A DNA stretch of 64,000 bases, taken from assembly GCA_018389105.1 (NCBI GenBank), contig JACATO010001040.1, positions 434,001-498,000 on the forward strand, in the 5' to 3' direction. This DNA is from Nautilus pompilius (lineage: Eukaryota; Mollusca; Cephalopoda; Nautilida; Nautilidae). Position numbers and translations under genes: made by a program. Positions 43,308 through 56,600 of the stretch are shown piece after piece. The first letter of the stretch is position 1. The number at the start of each line of letters is the position of its first letter. A model generated the notes under the pieces. The model was not told where the DNA came from, ran no database searches, and saw only the letters and a program-made list of their open reading frames with translations.

Positions 43308-44640
43308 TGCGGATTTTCAGAGACCTGGGTAAGGAAATTTTCTCGGGTGGAAATGCAAAATGGCTGGCGTGTGTCTGTTTTTTTTGTTGTTTTGTTGTTG
43401 TTGTTTGTTGTTGTTGTTTTTTCTTCTTCCCTTTTCTCTCCCCGGCGGCTAACACAGTCGGCTCTGAGATACGATGGTCGAAACGGTCAGTAGTAATTCT
43501 TCCGCGCCGTCCCCCGATTCGAACGTTCCGAAGACACTTTCCCCCGTATAAATTCTCGGCGGTTGTAAGTCGGAGTGCGATCGATTAAATGTTGAAAGAC
43601 GAACCCCGAAAAAAAAAAACTTAAATATTCGACGAGCGGCTGCGACCGAACTACTTCGCTCCTCTCTACTTACAACACAGGACACGGTTATTAGGCTGTG
43701 TTCGGGCGCCAACATTCATAACGGAAACCATAGCAACGACGTTTTTCATTGGTCAGTTAACACCTGCAATGCGACAGCGGTCGCCCTGCATTGATGCCGA
43801 GTTCAGAAAGCCGGAAAATGTCCCTGCAGGCTGACGTGGATTTCGCCCCGATGGCCCGAGGAGGGGGGAAAACCGTGTGAACGATAGAACTTTCGCTCGT
43901 CTAGAATTATTTGTCGGAAAGGAGACGAACCCACAGATATCGCACGCATATTATATAAACCACGCAGAGTATGGCAGAACCAACCTAACACGATATGGTA
44001 TTTCTCCACCCCCCCTCCCTTCCTCTTCTTTTTTGAAAAGAAAATCATTTACTGTTACATATTCATTCATTTAATTCCACAGAAATTTTATAAATTTCAA
44101 AATTCGTAAAGATAACCTACTAACTAACCTAAGCCTTCCCCCCCCCAAAAAAGGAAGGAAAAAAAATATATATTTTCAATCAATATTGTGGATTATGTTA
44201 ATAAATCGGCTCGTCCTCAGTTTGGTAGCCGTCTGCCCCACCCCAACCTGTACGTCCGGGTGGTAATCAATGCTTATTTACACACTGGCGGGTGTCCGTT
44301 CGACATTAACCCTGACGACGACGGGATTCGTTCCATCTACAGCTTCACGTACACACACACACAGGTCTCCGCAATTAGAAGCAAAGCAAAACAAACATTG
44401 GGGCGGGGCTAATTAGCAGTCGGCGATATCACACCTGCTGACAACAAGTACCCGGAAACCCTCGTAGTGCAGATGCGATGTTAAGTATATTTGTTGTCCG
44501 GTTAAAGCAAAAGCAGACGTTTGTTTGGTGTGTGGGAAACGAACATTAATCTTAATTATATGGAAGTTCTCTTCACCCCCATCAATCCGGTCGCCAGCCA
44601 GCCCCACCATAGATCGCACAAATGTTTCGGTTCGGTGCCG

Positions 44641-47600
44641 TATTTAATTCACAAACCCCTGAAGTGTACACGTGTACGTATTCTGTTATAATCACATTAA
44701 GCTGCTGCTAAAGATGTTCGATCTTTCTCTTAAGGCGACACGGAAAGAAAAACAAACCAGCGGAAGTTGTCCAGTATCACTGACTGACTGACGGACGGTG
44801 GGACGAACCAGCTTAAAATACTGCAATAACTAACCACCTCATTACTCTGGCTGGCTGGCTGCTTACCCTAAACTACCTGTAGACTCGCAGACCCATCGTA
44901 TCCGCCAATTTAATTTAAGAAGATCCATCCCTCCAGAACGGGGGTTCCGGACCGGTTGTGCTTCCGTACGTTGATTATTGGCTATCGGCAGGCAACCCCC
45001 CCCCCTGAAAGAGGCAATCCAGGTTCTGGAACCCAACACAGGTCCCTTGGTCTCTCTCTGACAGACGTGCTACCCGAAAGCTTATCTCACTCCACCGACT
45101 AAAGAGCATTCTATCAGAATCCAATGAGCCTCAGATAATTTAGGAGATTTTATTGTCGTAAAACGTCATCTCATTCCTTCAACAGCAGTACCATTTTCAA
45201 TACAAAATGTTCTACACACACATATTCTAAATCTCTACATCATATCTGTGGCAATTACTAGAACACCTTTTTAGACAGAGGTCTTCTGAGTGCACATCAT
45301 TGCCACCTGCGTAAATGAGCAGTAATGAATTCATTCACAGTCATATTACTGTGTAGAGAGGTATGTAGTAACTAGTTTCAGTATTAAAATGAAATATAGC
45401 TGCTGCCCCTCCCCAAATGGAAGAAAAACACTTTAGAAAGATGAAGTGGAACTCTACTTCTGCTATCATTAAGGACAAAAGCTATGATGCTTAATGAAGA
45501 GATTCTTGAATTTGAAAGTCTATTATCTTGGTTCAAATGAGCAGCATTGGCTGAGTAACACACGTTCAGGATTTGGAGCATTGAGGAAGGAAGATGTAAA
45601 ATTTGCTTACAATATAAGGGACATGATGCTTTTCAAGAAGAAAGAAAAAAATACTTAAATTTTCTCAGCAATTAAATGCTGTTTTTTTCTATCATGGTTA
45701 AAATAAGAACTGTAATTTCCTTTTTGAGAATAAAAGTTGGTAGACCCTGGGTCAGAATTTTTTTTTATTTCTTCATGAATTCAGAGAGACTTTAAATTGG
45801 CTGCTCACTTGATTTGTTTCTTTATCTTTTTTTCAAAAGACTGAATTCCAGTGTGTCAGTTATTTTTATTGTAACAATTCAATACTGCATATTTCAACAT
45901 TTTAACAGGACAAGTGGTAACACTCATTTGGTAATCTCTGCATATACTTTGGTAGTATTTGGATACTAAACACACCGAGATTATAACTGCACTACAGTAT
46001 TAATTATGTATTTTTTTTTTTAAGACCCTGTGCTTGACATGCATTAACCCTTTCAGTCAAGCATTGACAAGTCATTTGATGGATCACATGTTTATACTAC
46101 AGATATACATGCAGGAGGATGCTTGTCTATATATATAGCCAGCAGAATGGTACATAAAAGCTTCTCCCAACAAAATTGCCATTATTAGTCAAGCTACTTA
46201 TGCAACCAACTTGGATTATCCACCTGATAGAATCCAACACTGAATCCTTCCCTTCTGGTGATATGGAGGTCTTGAGTGTTCATACTGTGGATCTATCTTA
46301 TCTTATTTAGTGAGAGAGTGACAGAAACATCAGATGTGGAGTGTGCTGACATTTTTGCAGCCCAACAGCCCAAAGATTAATGTCTGTATGATGCCAGACC
46401 AGTGGAATTTCTTTGAGTAGATAGCAAAGGATTTCTTTTACCACAATGCTTAGGAGACAAAATGCTATGCAGCACAAACCCAGAGCCAATACACCAGGGA
46501 AATGAAAGCTTTTCTGGCAGTAAAAATTACCACTGATCTCCATTCTGTACCATCCATTGAAAATTTTTGGAGGATGAGAGAAATGTCAAAAGTAATGACA
46601 GTGAGATTTAAGAAACTGAATCAGTATCAGTACCTGTGACAAGAGTAACTTTACTCCACTTTTTTAACTTTCTGCACTATAAATTGAACAAATTAAAAAT
46701 AATGCAAATAAATGAATTATGAGCTATACATGTGAATATATATATACATATTACCCACACACACACACGTTTGTAGAGCCTTAAAGATTGATTTGTAGAT
46801 GCACCAGTCAATATAATATTAACACTGATTTAAATACTATTTTGTCCTGTAATTCTGGAATTTATATTATTTAAAGAATTTTGAAATTTTGTGTATGAAA
46901 AGCTAAATGATACCAAACATTTAGAATTTAAACTATTATACACCACAAAGGAAGCAACTTTTCATTGTTAGAATAACAGTTTAAAGATTTGTGTTCAAGT
47001 AAATCTTAATATCCATCACGTTTGAAGGATATTAGAAAATCAATTAATTTGGTTTGCATCACTAAGATAAGATACAAAAATTAGAAAAGAAAAAAGAATT
47101 GCATTTAAGCAAGTCACAATAAATAGGTACTTTCTAAAATCAATCCAACAAAGATTGATTAAAATGACTTAAGGGTTTAATCATTTGAAATACGCTGAAT
47201 GATTAAGAATATTACTAGTGATAAAAATGAAACACAGACATTATTAAAGCTAGGTTCATTTGAACACAAGCTTTTCGTGCTATGTACATAGGGTAGTCCA
47301 GGGAATTTTTCTACAAATATTCTGCATGAATTTTTTTTTTTTTCTTCAGAGTTTTAAAATCAAAACTAATATATCAGATAAGTAAATGTGATAGTATAGA
47401 TGGCAATTACTGCAATTATAGCCATCACTAAATATTGCTTGACCGTACAGTGTGATCTCGTGTTGGTAAAGTACATTGTGATTGTTTTTAATTCACAAAC
47501 CTCTGGTAAAGTAAAAATACTGCCAGAATTGAAATTATCACCTTCTAGAGCCACAACTATTCAGAATTTTGTTACACATAGGTAAAAAGAGAAGAATAAT

Positions 47601-50600
47601 GTTTATAGATTTTTTAACAATCAAACATCTCAGTAAACACTTGCTTTTTGCTACAGAGATGCTGCATTATATACATATAATTTACAATTGCACTCCAAAG
47701 CTATGGCCCTCTTTCCGTACAGGGTTATTTAAATCTACTAGTTTTTTTTTTTTTTCAGAAAATAAAATAACATTGGTAAAGCACAAATACAAATTATAGT
47801 TTACTAAACTCACCTATTTTTCATTCTATTTAAAATTTAGTAAATACCAAACACAATGTAAAGATTACCACACTGCTTTGAAATACAATGCGTATTATGT
47901 TAAATGACTTGTTTTTAAAAATAATCCAGCATAAATTTTCCTCTTCCATTGTATTTTCTTGCTTTTGCAATACCAAAATTAAAGCTTGATCTTCTTTCAA
48001 AAATGATTTCAAAGTTTCAATTCAAATAGCCAGCCAACTTAATTAGCCAAGCACTGCGAGCATGTAAAGTGATGCTTAAATGTACATAAATGAAGCTAAT
48101 TACCATGCATCGGTATGTCTGCCAACATGATTTCTATTAGAATAGAAATGAGCAGTAGTCTCATACTCATACCAGTGATGACAAATGTTTTCTTCTTTGG
48201 AAACTATCTTTCTATTTTTAAAATTTAAAGAAAATGCAGGATTAAGCAAAGAATTTTTTAAAAAATATTGTTTAATTTTATCCTGTGCCCATACCTACAT
48301 AAAATATATTGTTTGCTAATCATCTCAAATACTATTTTGCCCAGTTATTTTCTTCACAATCACCCATCCTGACAGCAAGGTCTTCAGAACATCACAGTAG
48401 TGAGCTAGGAGAGAGATGTGGGGCATCAGCCTTTATGACCAAGGTAGGCCTGAGTACAGTTGACGGATCTTAAACAATGGTCAAGAGTAGCTTTGTAGAA
48501 ACTCTGTTTAGCTGTGGGAGGAAAAAGATTGCCAAGAGGAAACCCCATGTAGACAGATAGGTACAGAATGAGAAGAAAACCATGCCACAAGTGGTTACCA
48601 AACCAAGTTGGATACTGATAGAAATCAGACATGGGCCCTCAACTGTCTGGCCCTTGATATTTTCTGCAGTCATAACGGAATTTATTAATTTTCATAATCC
48701 ACTGCTGTCAGTTGTCAAGATCAGGCATGAAATGGTGGTTGTTGTTTCAATTAATAACATACATGCATTAAAAAATAAAACCATGCTTTAATTTAACAAA
48801 TACTACTCAGCCTGACAAGGGGGAGATCATAACAAAAAGTTTCAAATTGGAAATCTTAACAATTGTTGCAATAAAAGAAAAATTAGCAGAAAAGGCTACT
48901 ACATGCAAGTTTTTCTTAAGTATGGAGACCAACGTGCTGATTGCATTTACTTCTTTTAATTCTCTAGTTTAACATTAATTACCTACATAATCAATGTCTT
49001 CTTTTTGTTTTAAGACCAGTAATTAATTCCTAAAGCCACTTTATTAATAAAAATTACTTTTCTGCATTTTATAACGTAAACATGCACACGGAGATGGACA
49101 CGCTGAATGTTTCTGGCATCCAGTTATTAAATGATTCTATGTACATCATTGATTTAGGTACTCAAGGCACTTTTTTAAAAAAGGTATGCAAGAAAATGAG
49201 TGTCACATTTAAAAGAATTTTTCTAAATAGGAGATAATTAGGAATTGAAAAAAATTGAGTTATTTCACTTAAACCAATTTTGCTTAATAATGTCTTAGCA
49301 AGTAAAAAGGATTCAAACACTTAAAATGGTTTTGTTTTTTAAAGACAAAAACAATAAACTAAATAAAACTTTAGTCTCTACATTAAATTACCTGGGTAAA
49401 TCAATAAGTCATTCAGAACAAATATCAAACCAATGTGGTATAATCTGAAAAGAATGAAATCAAAGATAAAATATGCATGCCATACCTAATCAAAGATAAA
49501 ACTGTTTGGTGACAAGCACACAACTTCTTTCCAAGACATTTTTTTCACATAAACAGAAGAAGCAATATTGTTTCCTTCTCCAGAATGATGTGTGATGAAG
49601 GAGCTGGTTTTGGCAGTTAAGCAAACTTTGGATACAGCAATTGCTGGAATTGGTACCTGATTGCAGAAATTACCATTTGATTACTGCTGGGCACTTGGAA
49701 GCCAAAAAATTTATTTCTGTACAGAGATCATTACAGTATAACGTTAATGTCTGATTTTCATGATTAAAAAAAAAAAAAAGCTTCACGGTTTTCTTTTGCT
49801 TATTTATTTATTCATAGCAATATTATCTGTGATGACTGATCAAGAATTAAAAATTAAAGTAATTGTCCTTTAAAATATTAACAAGCTGCTGAGTGATCCA
49901 GCTGTCATTGTGATCTTATTTCTCCTATGGACAATATCTAATCCAAGTATCTATGCAACTGTTTGGTATGTACTGTGATAAGAGCCACGTGGCAGTAGCT
50001 GGAATTGATAACCACGGAAGGGGACACTATAAGACCTAGTTAATCAATCAATCATGGTTGTCATAAAACCTATTGAATACTGGAGCTGGTTACATTTTTT
50101 TAATGCTATTTAGCTAAGGAATTAAGAGTTAGAACTATAGAAGGCTGACCACTCTTTTCCAGATAAGTGCCTGGGCATAGATATTTTAAAGGTAGAGATG
50201 TCTTCAAAAAGCTTTGTATGAAATTATTTTATGATTAAGGAAGATTATATCAAATTTAAATGCAAGCTTTGCAATCCAGAAATCTCGGTGAAACTGCAAA
50301 GACATTTACAAACTACTAAAATAATAAACAATAAGATAAACATGCCACCAAATACAATGCAAAAATGGTTCAGCAGATAAAGACACCCCCTCCTGGCTGC
50401 TGCAACTAGGAAACCTTTAGAATTCAGGACAGGGGCTATAAGAAATAAATGACTTTGAAAGAATCCTTTGACAAGAAAAAGTTGAAGTGCATCAGAGATC
50501 CTCATATCACAGCCATGCCCCAAAGGATAGATTGTTGTTGCTGAGTTATAACCTTGCAGACATTGAAATTAGGAAGCTAAGCTATTCAGTTGTCTCTTAA

Positions 50601-51577
50601 CTATAATAAACAACAGAGTAACTTTTCCATTCAAGCAGCAATATCAGATATGTACAATGTTGTCTTCCAAAATACCAAAAGATGCTACAAAAAGAAATGA
50701 CAACAACTGGGCAGCTAGTATTGCTGGAACACCATTTGTTAGTATGACTGGTTATTGGTTAACTTCTGAATTTTAAAGGCAGAGAGCCATCCTACATGTG
50801 GTTCAATTTCCAAAATCACAACCACATCAGCAAGCAAATTTTGGTTGGTTTGAACAGAGTTAAAATACCACTGGATAAAGTCTATTTGGTTTTTAGAAAT
50901 ACTGCTGCTAACATTGCTGGACTTCTCAAAACTGGATTACCATCACTATACCTTGTTTTATCCATACTCTACAGCTATGCATTGATTATGCCTTATTTGG
51001 ACTGAGCAGTCAAGGATATCTTTCATTTTAACTGAGAATTGATCATTTCCACCATTCTCCTGTTGTTTTAGAAACTGAAAGTTCCCAAACATAGGCTTCT
51101 ACAGGATGTATTCACCAAATGTAAGTTCATATTACATGCTAGAATGTGATACTGAAGATGCTCAGCATAAGCAGTAGACCATAATATTCCCTAACTCCAT
51201 ATCAATGAAGCCTTTTATAGCTCTTTGAAAAAACCACAAAAGTTGTTAGTCAGAATAATGCAACCTTCATTTAAATTACATCAATTTTAGCTATAGAACT
51301 CTTCCTAGACAAAGCTACCACTATACTACTTTCAAAGAAATACTGACAACTGTGCAAAGGAGTTTACATAAGTATTAAGCAAATAATAAACCGTTATTTT
51401 CACATGGCTAAACCCTTGCTTAGAACTGGAAAGACAGGAAAAACCTCAAGAATAAATGTAATCACAGATTTGATAGGAGAACTCCTGATCCAGACATCAA
51501 TAGTGACAGTTCCATGGCTTGGGGATTGTTATGAAGAAATAGCAACATAAGAAAAAGAAAAACAAAGCTGCCAGTTC
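44641..51577. other. Region between island A and the hAT element
   Basis: CpG-rich character fades by about 45.1 kb; the rest is AT-rich. Simple repeats include TGAC units near 44778 and a CA run near 46757-46767. No coding exon, RNA gene or complete element could be supported. No calmodulin exon 2-5 homologue was seen on the minus strand here, which matters for interpreting copy B. Confidence 0.5.
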
Positions 51578-52690
51578 TTCTACAGCAGGGGTTCCCAACG
51601 TTTGGCACTCGCGACCCCTTAGCTAAAAGTTTGAAAGCCATGCGACCCCTTACTTAGGGCTTACTATCAACAGCTTAAATTTTCCTCTTATTTCTTTGAA
51701 GGAGAAGAAAGAAAACATCAGAAATAATTTATAGTTAAATAATAGAAAATAATAAATATAATAATAGACAATTATAGAAAATAATAAATAGTTAAATCAC
51801 ATTGGGACAATCTGAATTGACAGAAAGAACATATATTCCTTAAAATAACATAAACATAGGTTTGAACAGCTATTAAACCCGCTAGTGTGATACCTGATGT
51901 TGCATTTCAGCAGCAAGCTTTGAAATTCGTGGTCGGGCGTTTGTTAGAGCCAGTCTCATGTCATCTCCAACATCCCATCTGTTCCTATTCTTTGTTTTTA
52001 TATTAACAAGAGTGGAAAATCCTGCCTCACACAAGTAGGTAGAAGCAAATGGAACAAGGACACGTAAAGCTGTCATGCTGACTTTGGAGTATGATTGATT
52101 ACATAGCACACCAGAACTGAATCATGGATTTCTCCTTGAAGAGATCACAAGCTGAAGAGTCGTTCCTTAGATCCAGAAAGTCATCTTGGATATCATCTGG
52201 GATGCTGGATACATCAAGTTTCCAATCAAAATGTCATATCACAACAGAATGCTTGTCAAACACAACTCACCTCTACTGCTTGCTAAAATGAAATAAAAAA
52301 TTGAATAAGGCAACCTTTGGGCCGCCAGCAGAACACTGATTACTTGTGGTGGGTGCAGGAAGAGTAATGAATATGATGGGATAAGTATTGGTAGGGAGGG
52401 GAGGGAGCGTGGCCAGTGTGGCCAGTGGCGCCATTCTTCATCCACCAATCAGCAACTGAGAGAGTGACTCACGTGTCGCCAGTGAGCACGCACGTACGCG
52501 CGCACGCGCACACACACACACACACACACTTGAGGGAATCGGCCAGTCGAAAACAAAGAAATTGGTTAGAAAATTAATATTGTGTAACAAGGCTACGGGA
52601 CTCCTCAGACAAGGCTTCGCGACCCCCTGCCAAGGCTTCGCGACCCCCAAGGGGGTCGCGACCCACCGGTTGGGAACCCCTGTTCTACAG
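51578..52690 (-). mobile_element. hAT element with 8-bp target duplication, partly coding
   Basis: Element 51586-52682 (1097 bp) has terminal inverted repeats CAGGGGTTCCCAACG / CAGGGGTTCCCAACC and is flanked by a perfect 8-bp duplication TTCTACAG (51578-51585 and 52683-52690), diagnostic of hAT insertion. The only recognisable coding part is the C-terminal dimerisation domain on the minus strand (52109-51882): PFASTYLCEAGFSTLVNIKT, then KNRNRWDVGDDMRLALTNAR and a short tail. This matches the Charlie-type/ZBED-SCAND3-like hAT transposase end. The BED finger and catalytic core are absent, so it is a non-autonomous relic. It also contains a (CA)n run near 52508-52528. Confidence 0.9.
51882..52109 (-). 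pseudogene. hAT transposase C-terminal fragment (dimerisation domain)
   Basis: A 75-codon open frame inside the hAT element. The TYLCEAGFSTL-KNR-L-DMRLALT pattern is the hallmark hAT family C-terminal dimerisation region of ZBED5/FAM200/SCAND3-type proteins. Upstream transposase sequence has been lost, so this is not a working gene. Confidence 0.75.
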
Positions 52691-52875
52691 GAAAGCAAAT
52701 TGGAAATCCTCAAGAAATAAAAGCAAAACAAGTATGGCTGTTATAGAAAGAGACTGGTGAGTATTATAATTCACTTCTACTGCCCAGACATGAAGATCTT
52801 TTGTTATAGTGTGAAGGAAGTATTCTCTACTTCAAAAAGCTAGTAAAAGAGTAACTCTATATTCCATAGATAGTA

Positions 52876-53684
52876 TTAGGTTGTTACAAATGTTTTGCCA
52901 TTTTTTGCCACAACAATGAGACTTCATATCGTTGCCGAACATGAAGTTTATTAATCAAAGTAAATTCTATTACAATCAGTACACTTCTGCCAACGAGTTA
53001 CAGTTGCATTTATACCATTTCAAAAGAAATCTGGATTTCTGAAGTCAATAAACTGTTGGAAGGCAGTTTCAATTGCTGCTTGGTTGGAGGATTTCATACA
53101 GAGGAAGCTGTTGAGGTGTTTGAAAAGGTGGTAATATGTGAGAGAAAGGTTTGGTGAATAGGCTGGATGAGGGAGAGTTTTTTTACCCAAACGTGTTCAC
53201 TTTCTGAAGAGTCATTTTTGCAACATGAGGATGAGCACTGTCATGGAACAGGATTGGGCCTCTTTGATTTACCAATGCTGGCTGTTGTTGGGAGATTCTG
53301 ATGAACATTTAATTCATGACAGGAATTTTCAGCTATGATGGTTTTGCCAGGTTGCAAGAAGTTATTGTGAGATAACACCAGTTGCAGTCCACCAAACAAT
53401 TTTTTTGTTGTTCATTCAATTTGTGAGGCACCCACTTGTCAAGTCGTTTCACCTTACTGATTCTGTCAAGATATCGGGAAACAGTTGCAGTGCTTACGCC
53501 AAGCTCTCCAGCAATTTCTCGTTCTGTTTTTCTTGGATTGACTTCAACTGAGGCTTGCAAAAGGTTGTCATCACAGCTGGAAGGACGTCAAGTTCCTTAT
53601 CTTCGAGGCTCACATCTCCTGATCGAAACTTTGCAAACCATCATTGCACTGTGCGCTCATTTTCTGTGTCCTTGCTCCATGCTT
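52876..53684 (-). mobile_element. Mariner (cecropia/Hsmar1-like) relic, 5'-truncated copy 1
   Basis: The 3' end at 52876 begins TTAGGTTGTTACAAA, flanked by TA, much like Hsmar1 termini. On the minus strand it encodes the helix-turn-helix part QASVEVNPRKTEREIAGELG, VSTATVSRYLDRISKVKRLD and KWVPHKLNEQQK. It then jumps to WWTATGVIS and FLQPGKT, an FHDSAHPH motif with the second catalytic Asp, and a YSPNLSLTYYHLF motif in which the last Asp is lost. The segment normally carrying the first catalytic Asp (VTCDE) is deleted. Homology with copy 2 stops at about 53684, so some 275 bp of the 5' part, including that terminal repeat, is missing. Confidence 0.88.
53333..53560 (-). pseudogene. Mariner transposase N-terminal fragment (copy 1)
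   Basis: A 75-codon open stretch holding the second HTH of a mariner transposase (GELGVSTATVSRYLDRISKV, then KWVPHKL). The last 20 residues are out of frame after the internal deletion. Upstream, in the other frame, are GDVSLEDKE-like residues and an in-frame TGA, as in copy 2. Confidence 0.75.
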
Positions 53685-53689
53685 GGCCT

Positions 53690-56600
53690 TCACCCACTTA
53701 TGTGCAGGATGTCAATCCTGGATTGGGGAAAAAGGTCTGAGGTGAGAGGAGCAACTGTCCCACAAAATTTGTACATATAAAGACTGTGTGGTGGAGGGTA
53801 GGTGGTGAGTGAATGAATGAATGCCTATGAGATTTACCACCCCCCCCTCTTCAAGCCAGTTTGATGCCTCTGGTTGTGTGTTAATTTGCATAAACTTATT
53901 TATTGATAAAACTTGTTTTAGTATGAAACATGCAAAAAGGAGCAATATTATAATTCTTTCTTACTAAAAAGTCTTCCATTCATTAATCAATTAAACTGCA
54001 AAATGACCAATTACCTGTTGATTGATCGGCACATCCATAGATGCAAGTAGGACATCTTTTATCAATGAGGGAAATAAACACAAGCAGGATGGTAAGCAAT
54101 CTTATGCCAGCTTCTTGCAGTTATTGCTTTTGAGCTCAACCTTGATAAACTTCATCAATACTCATGTATTCAGAGTCCAGATATTACCTTGATGTATCTA
54201 AAAGGATTGGTAAATTTGATTGCAACAGCTAACCCCAGTAAGCTTTTGGCAGATTTCTTGCAATTTCTTTAGTAATTAAATAGGAAATAAAGCAATTTCA
54301 CTTATAATTCACAAAATCACCACATATTCCAAGAGATATAATTTCTAGTCTCTACAAGCCATATAGTTGTTTATTTTACTTTAATTTTACAATTTTGAAA
54401 ATTTTATATAATTAAAATTAACCCAAAATTGTGACACTATACAAAATGTAAGCACTTTTAGAAGACTTTAAGAACTAATAAAAATCTGTTTCAAGCAATT
54501 TTTCTAAAAAAAAGAGAAAAAAAATTGATTGTGAAATATCTTCATCTTTAGATCTGCATGCTGACACTGGCACTTAAAGCATTCACCAGAAACCTCCTGG
54601 TTTCAGTTTCTTGTTATCCAAACACCTTAATAAAATATATTAGTGTTCATTTAAGTGCTGATGTTATTTATGCTTAGATGACAAAAAAAATTGTTTGTAC
54701 TTTAATTTCGCAGCATTATACTATTAGCATAGTTGAGTGCACAGATAGCATAGAAAAAGTCGAGAGCTTCAATTTTTGCTTTAAAAAGGTAGCAAGTACT
54801 TGATGTGTAGGTCCAAGCAATGAAATGAAGTGAGGAACATAACTAAAATTAAGTACAGTGCCCAGCATTTCTGACAAAAATAAGCAAACTCCAAATCCCA
54901 ATTAAACATATATGATATTATGAGTTTTTTCTCCTCCTATCAGTTTTGTTTAATCAATATGATTATTACTATTAATTCTTAAAAATGGCCAATACATGAA
55001 ATTCTAGAATTAGAATTAGAAACACTGTTACTCATATCAGTGACAATTTTTTTCAAATGTTTCAAAATGGATCACAAAATTATAATAATAAAATCATAAC
55101 ATGCATATTATATACAGAAGTATATATTTACGGCAACACCAAAATATATTTCAAGTTTAATAGAAAATTCAGTTTAAAAATATAGCTAGGTACTAAGTAG
55201 TACTAAATAATAGATAAACAGCCAATAACTACTTAATATTTTGCTTTGAATTTTATACTTCAGATAAAGTTTCTAACCAACCATACTATGTCAAGCATAA
55301 ATACAAAATAAAATTTTAAATGATACCAGCAATAGACCTATTAGGAAAAAGAAAATTACATAGATTATTACATAGCTAATTCAGTTTTTTGTCTTCAATT
55401 TAAAAAATTTGCCTTTTTAAATGTGGTAAAGCATGTGCAATAAGTAACCTTAGTCGAGTCATCAATATTGTACTGTTAAATATCATGATGCATCAATACA
55501 CATTATTGCTCTACCCGTACAAAGAATTAGGAATTGAATATGTATTTATTTTATAAAATAATAAAAGACAAAAAACTCAAGTTATGCCACATCAGTTTTT
55601 GCCAACAGTGCCTGTCCTGGAACAAACTTCCTTGTTATCAGAATAAAATGCTTCAGCCCTGGAAGATAAGCATGGGTGGGATTGAAATGTATGATACAAT
55701 TTGGGGTAAAATCACTTCCTTCAAACCTAGAATTGCTTTTGTCTTCATTGAAAATTGCCATTTTCCAAGCCCACATCTTTTAAGCTTGATTTTGAATCCT
55801 AAAACAGTGAGCCATAGTGATTTTACATTAATGTTTATTCCAGTACCATTCTTATTATTTATTGCATTTCTATTATCATTTAAACTCCAACAATGCAAAC
55901 ATATGGTTTCATAAATATAGTCAAAAGAATGATAAATTTATTAGTTTTCACCTAAGCTTGATTCATTTAACTACAAAAGAAACTATTAGTATTTTTATGA
56001 GGTTTTGTGGAAACTGATTGAAACCATTCAAGACATTTTATGAAATTAGTAAATAACATAAACCAGAAATGTACTTCAGGTTTTTGTATCACTACCTCCT
56101 GTTAAAGAAATGGTACTAAATTAAATTTGAAGTACATTTATTCCAGGAAACTAAACTTTACTGAAACATGACTGAAATTTGGAGATTTAAATTTGCAAAC
56201 TTTACATGGAAAAATAAAGCAGAAGTAAAAAAAAATATAATCTAACACATAACCATTTCCCACAAAAAAAAATAGGAAAGATGGAACTTTAGATATAAAT
56301 GTTCCCTAACCAAAAGTAATAATATTTGGTTTGAGATTTCACAATTTAATCAAAGCTATTCCTGCTCCCCTTCCTAAATTTAGTATTTCTTTTTGTTTCA
56401 TGGTCAATGAATGCCTTTAAAACGTTATTAAAAATTTTAAGAATTCTGTAAAATGGTAAATAATCTCCTGAATTTATTTTATTTGGTGGACATTAATACT
56501 TGCCATCTGGGATCACAAACAAATCAGAGTTAGACAAGCCAACCATCTGGGTATGGTTAGCCTCTTCACAGAATAAAAGCATCTCAGTAAGCACTTAAAG

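Noticed and set aside
43308-43326. Possible 20-nt micro-exon: minus-strand TTTCCTTACCCAG just before GTCTCTGAAAATCCGCAATG, conserved in both copies
   Set aside because: The acceptor-like string is present but the tract is weak and a plain continuous 5' UTR explains the conservation. It needs cDNA to decide, so it was not annotated.
54011-54036. Minus-strand GCCGATCAATCAACAG followed by GTAATT, resembling a second calmodulin exon 2 (A-D-Q) for copy B
   Set aside because: Only A-D-Q matches; the TEEQIA part is absent, the length to the GT is wrong (16 rather than 31 nt) and there is no acceptor AG before GCC. No other calmodulin exon is near.
55534-55914. 126-codon plus-strand frame
   Set aside because: Overlaps open frames on the opposite strand, has no recognisable domain, and shows hydrophobic low-complexity ends typical of AT-rich chance translation. 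No splice or poly(A) context supports it.
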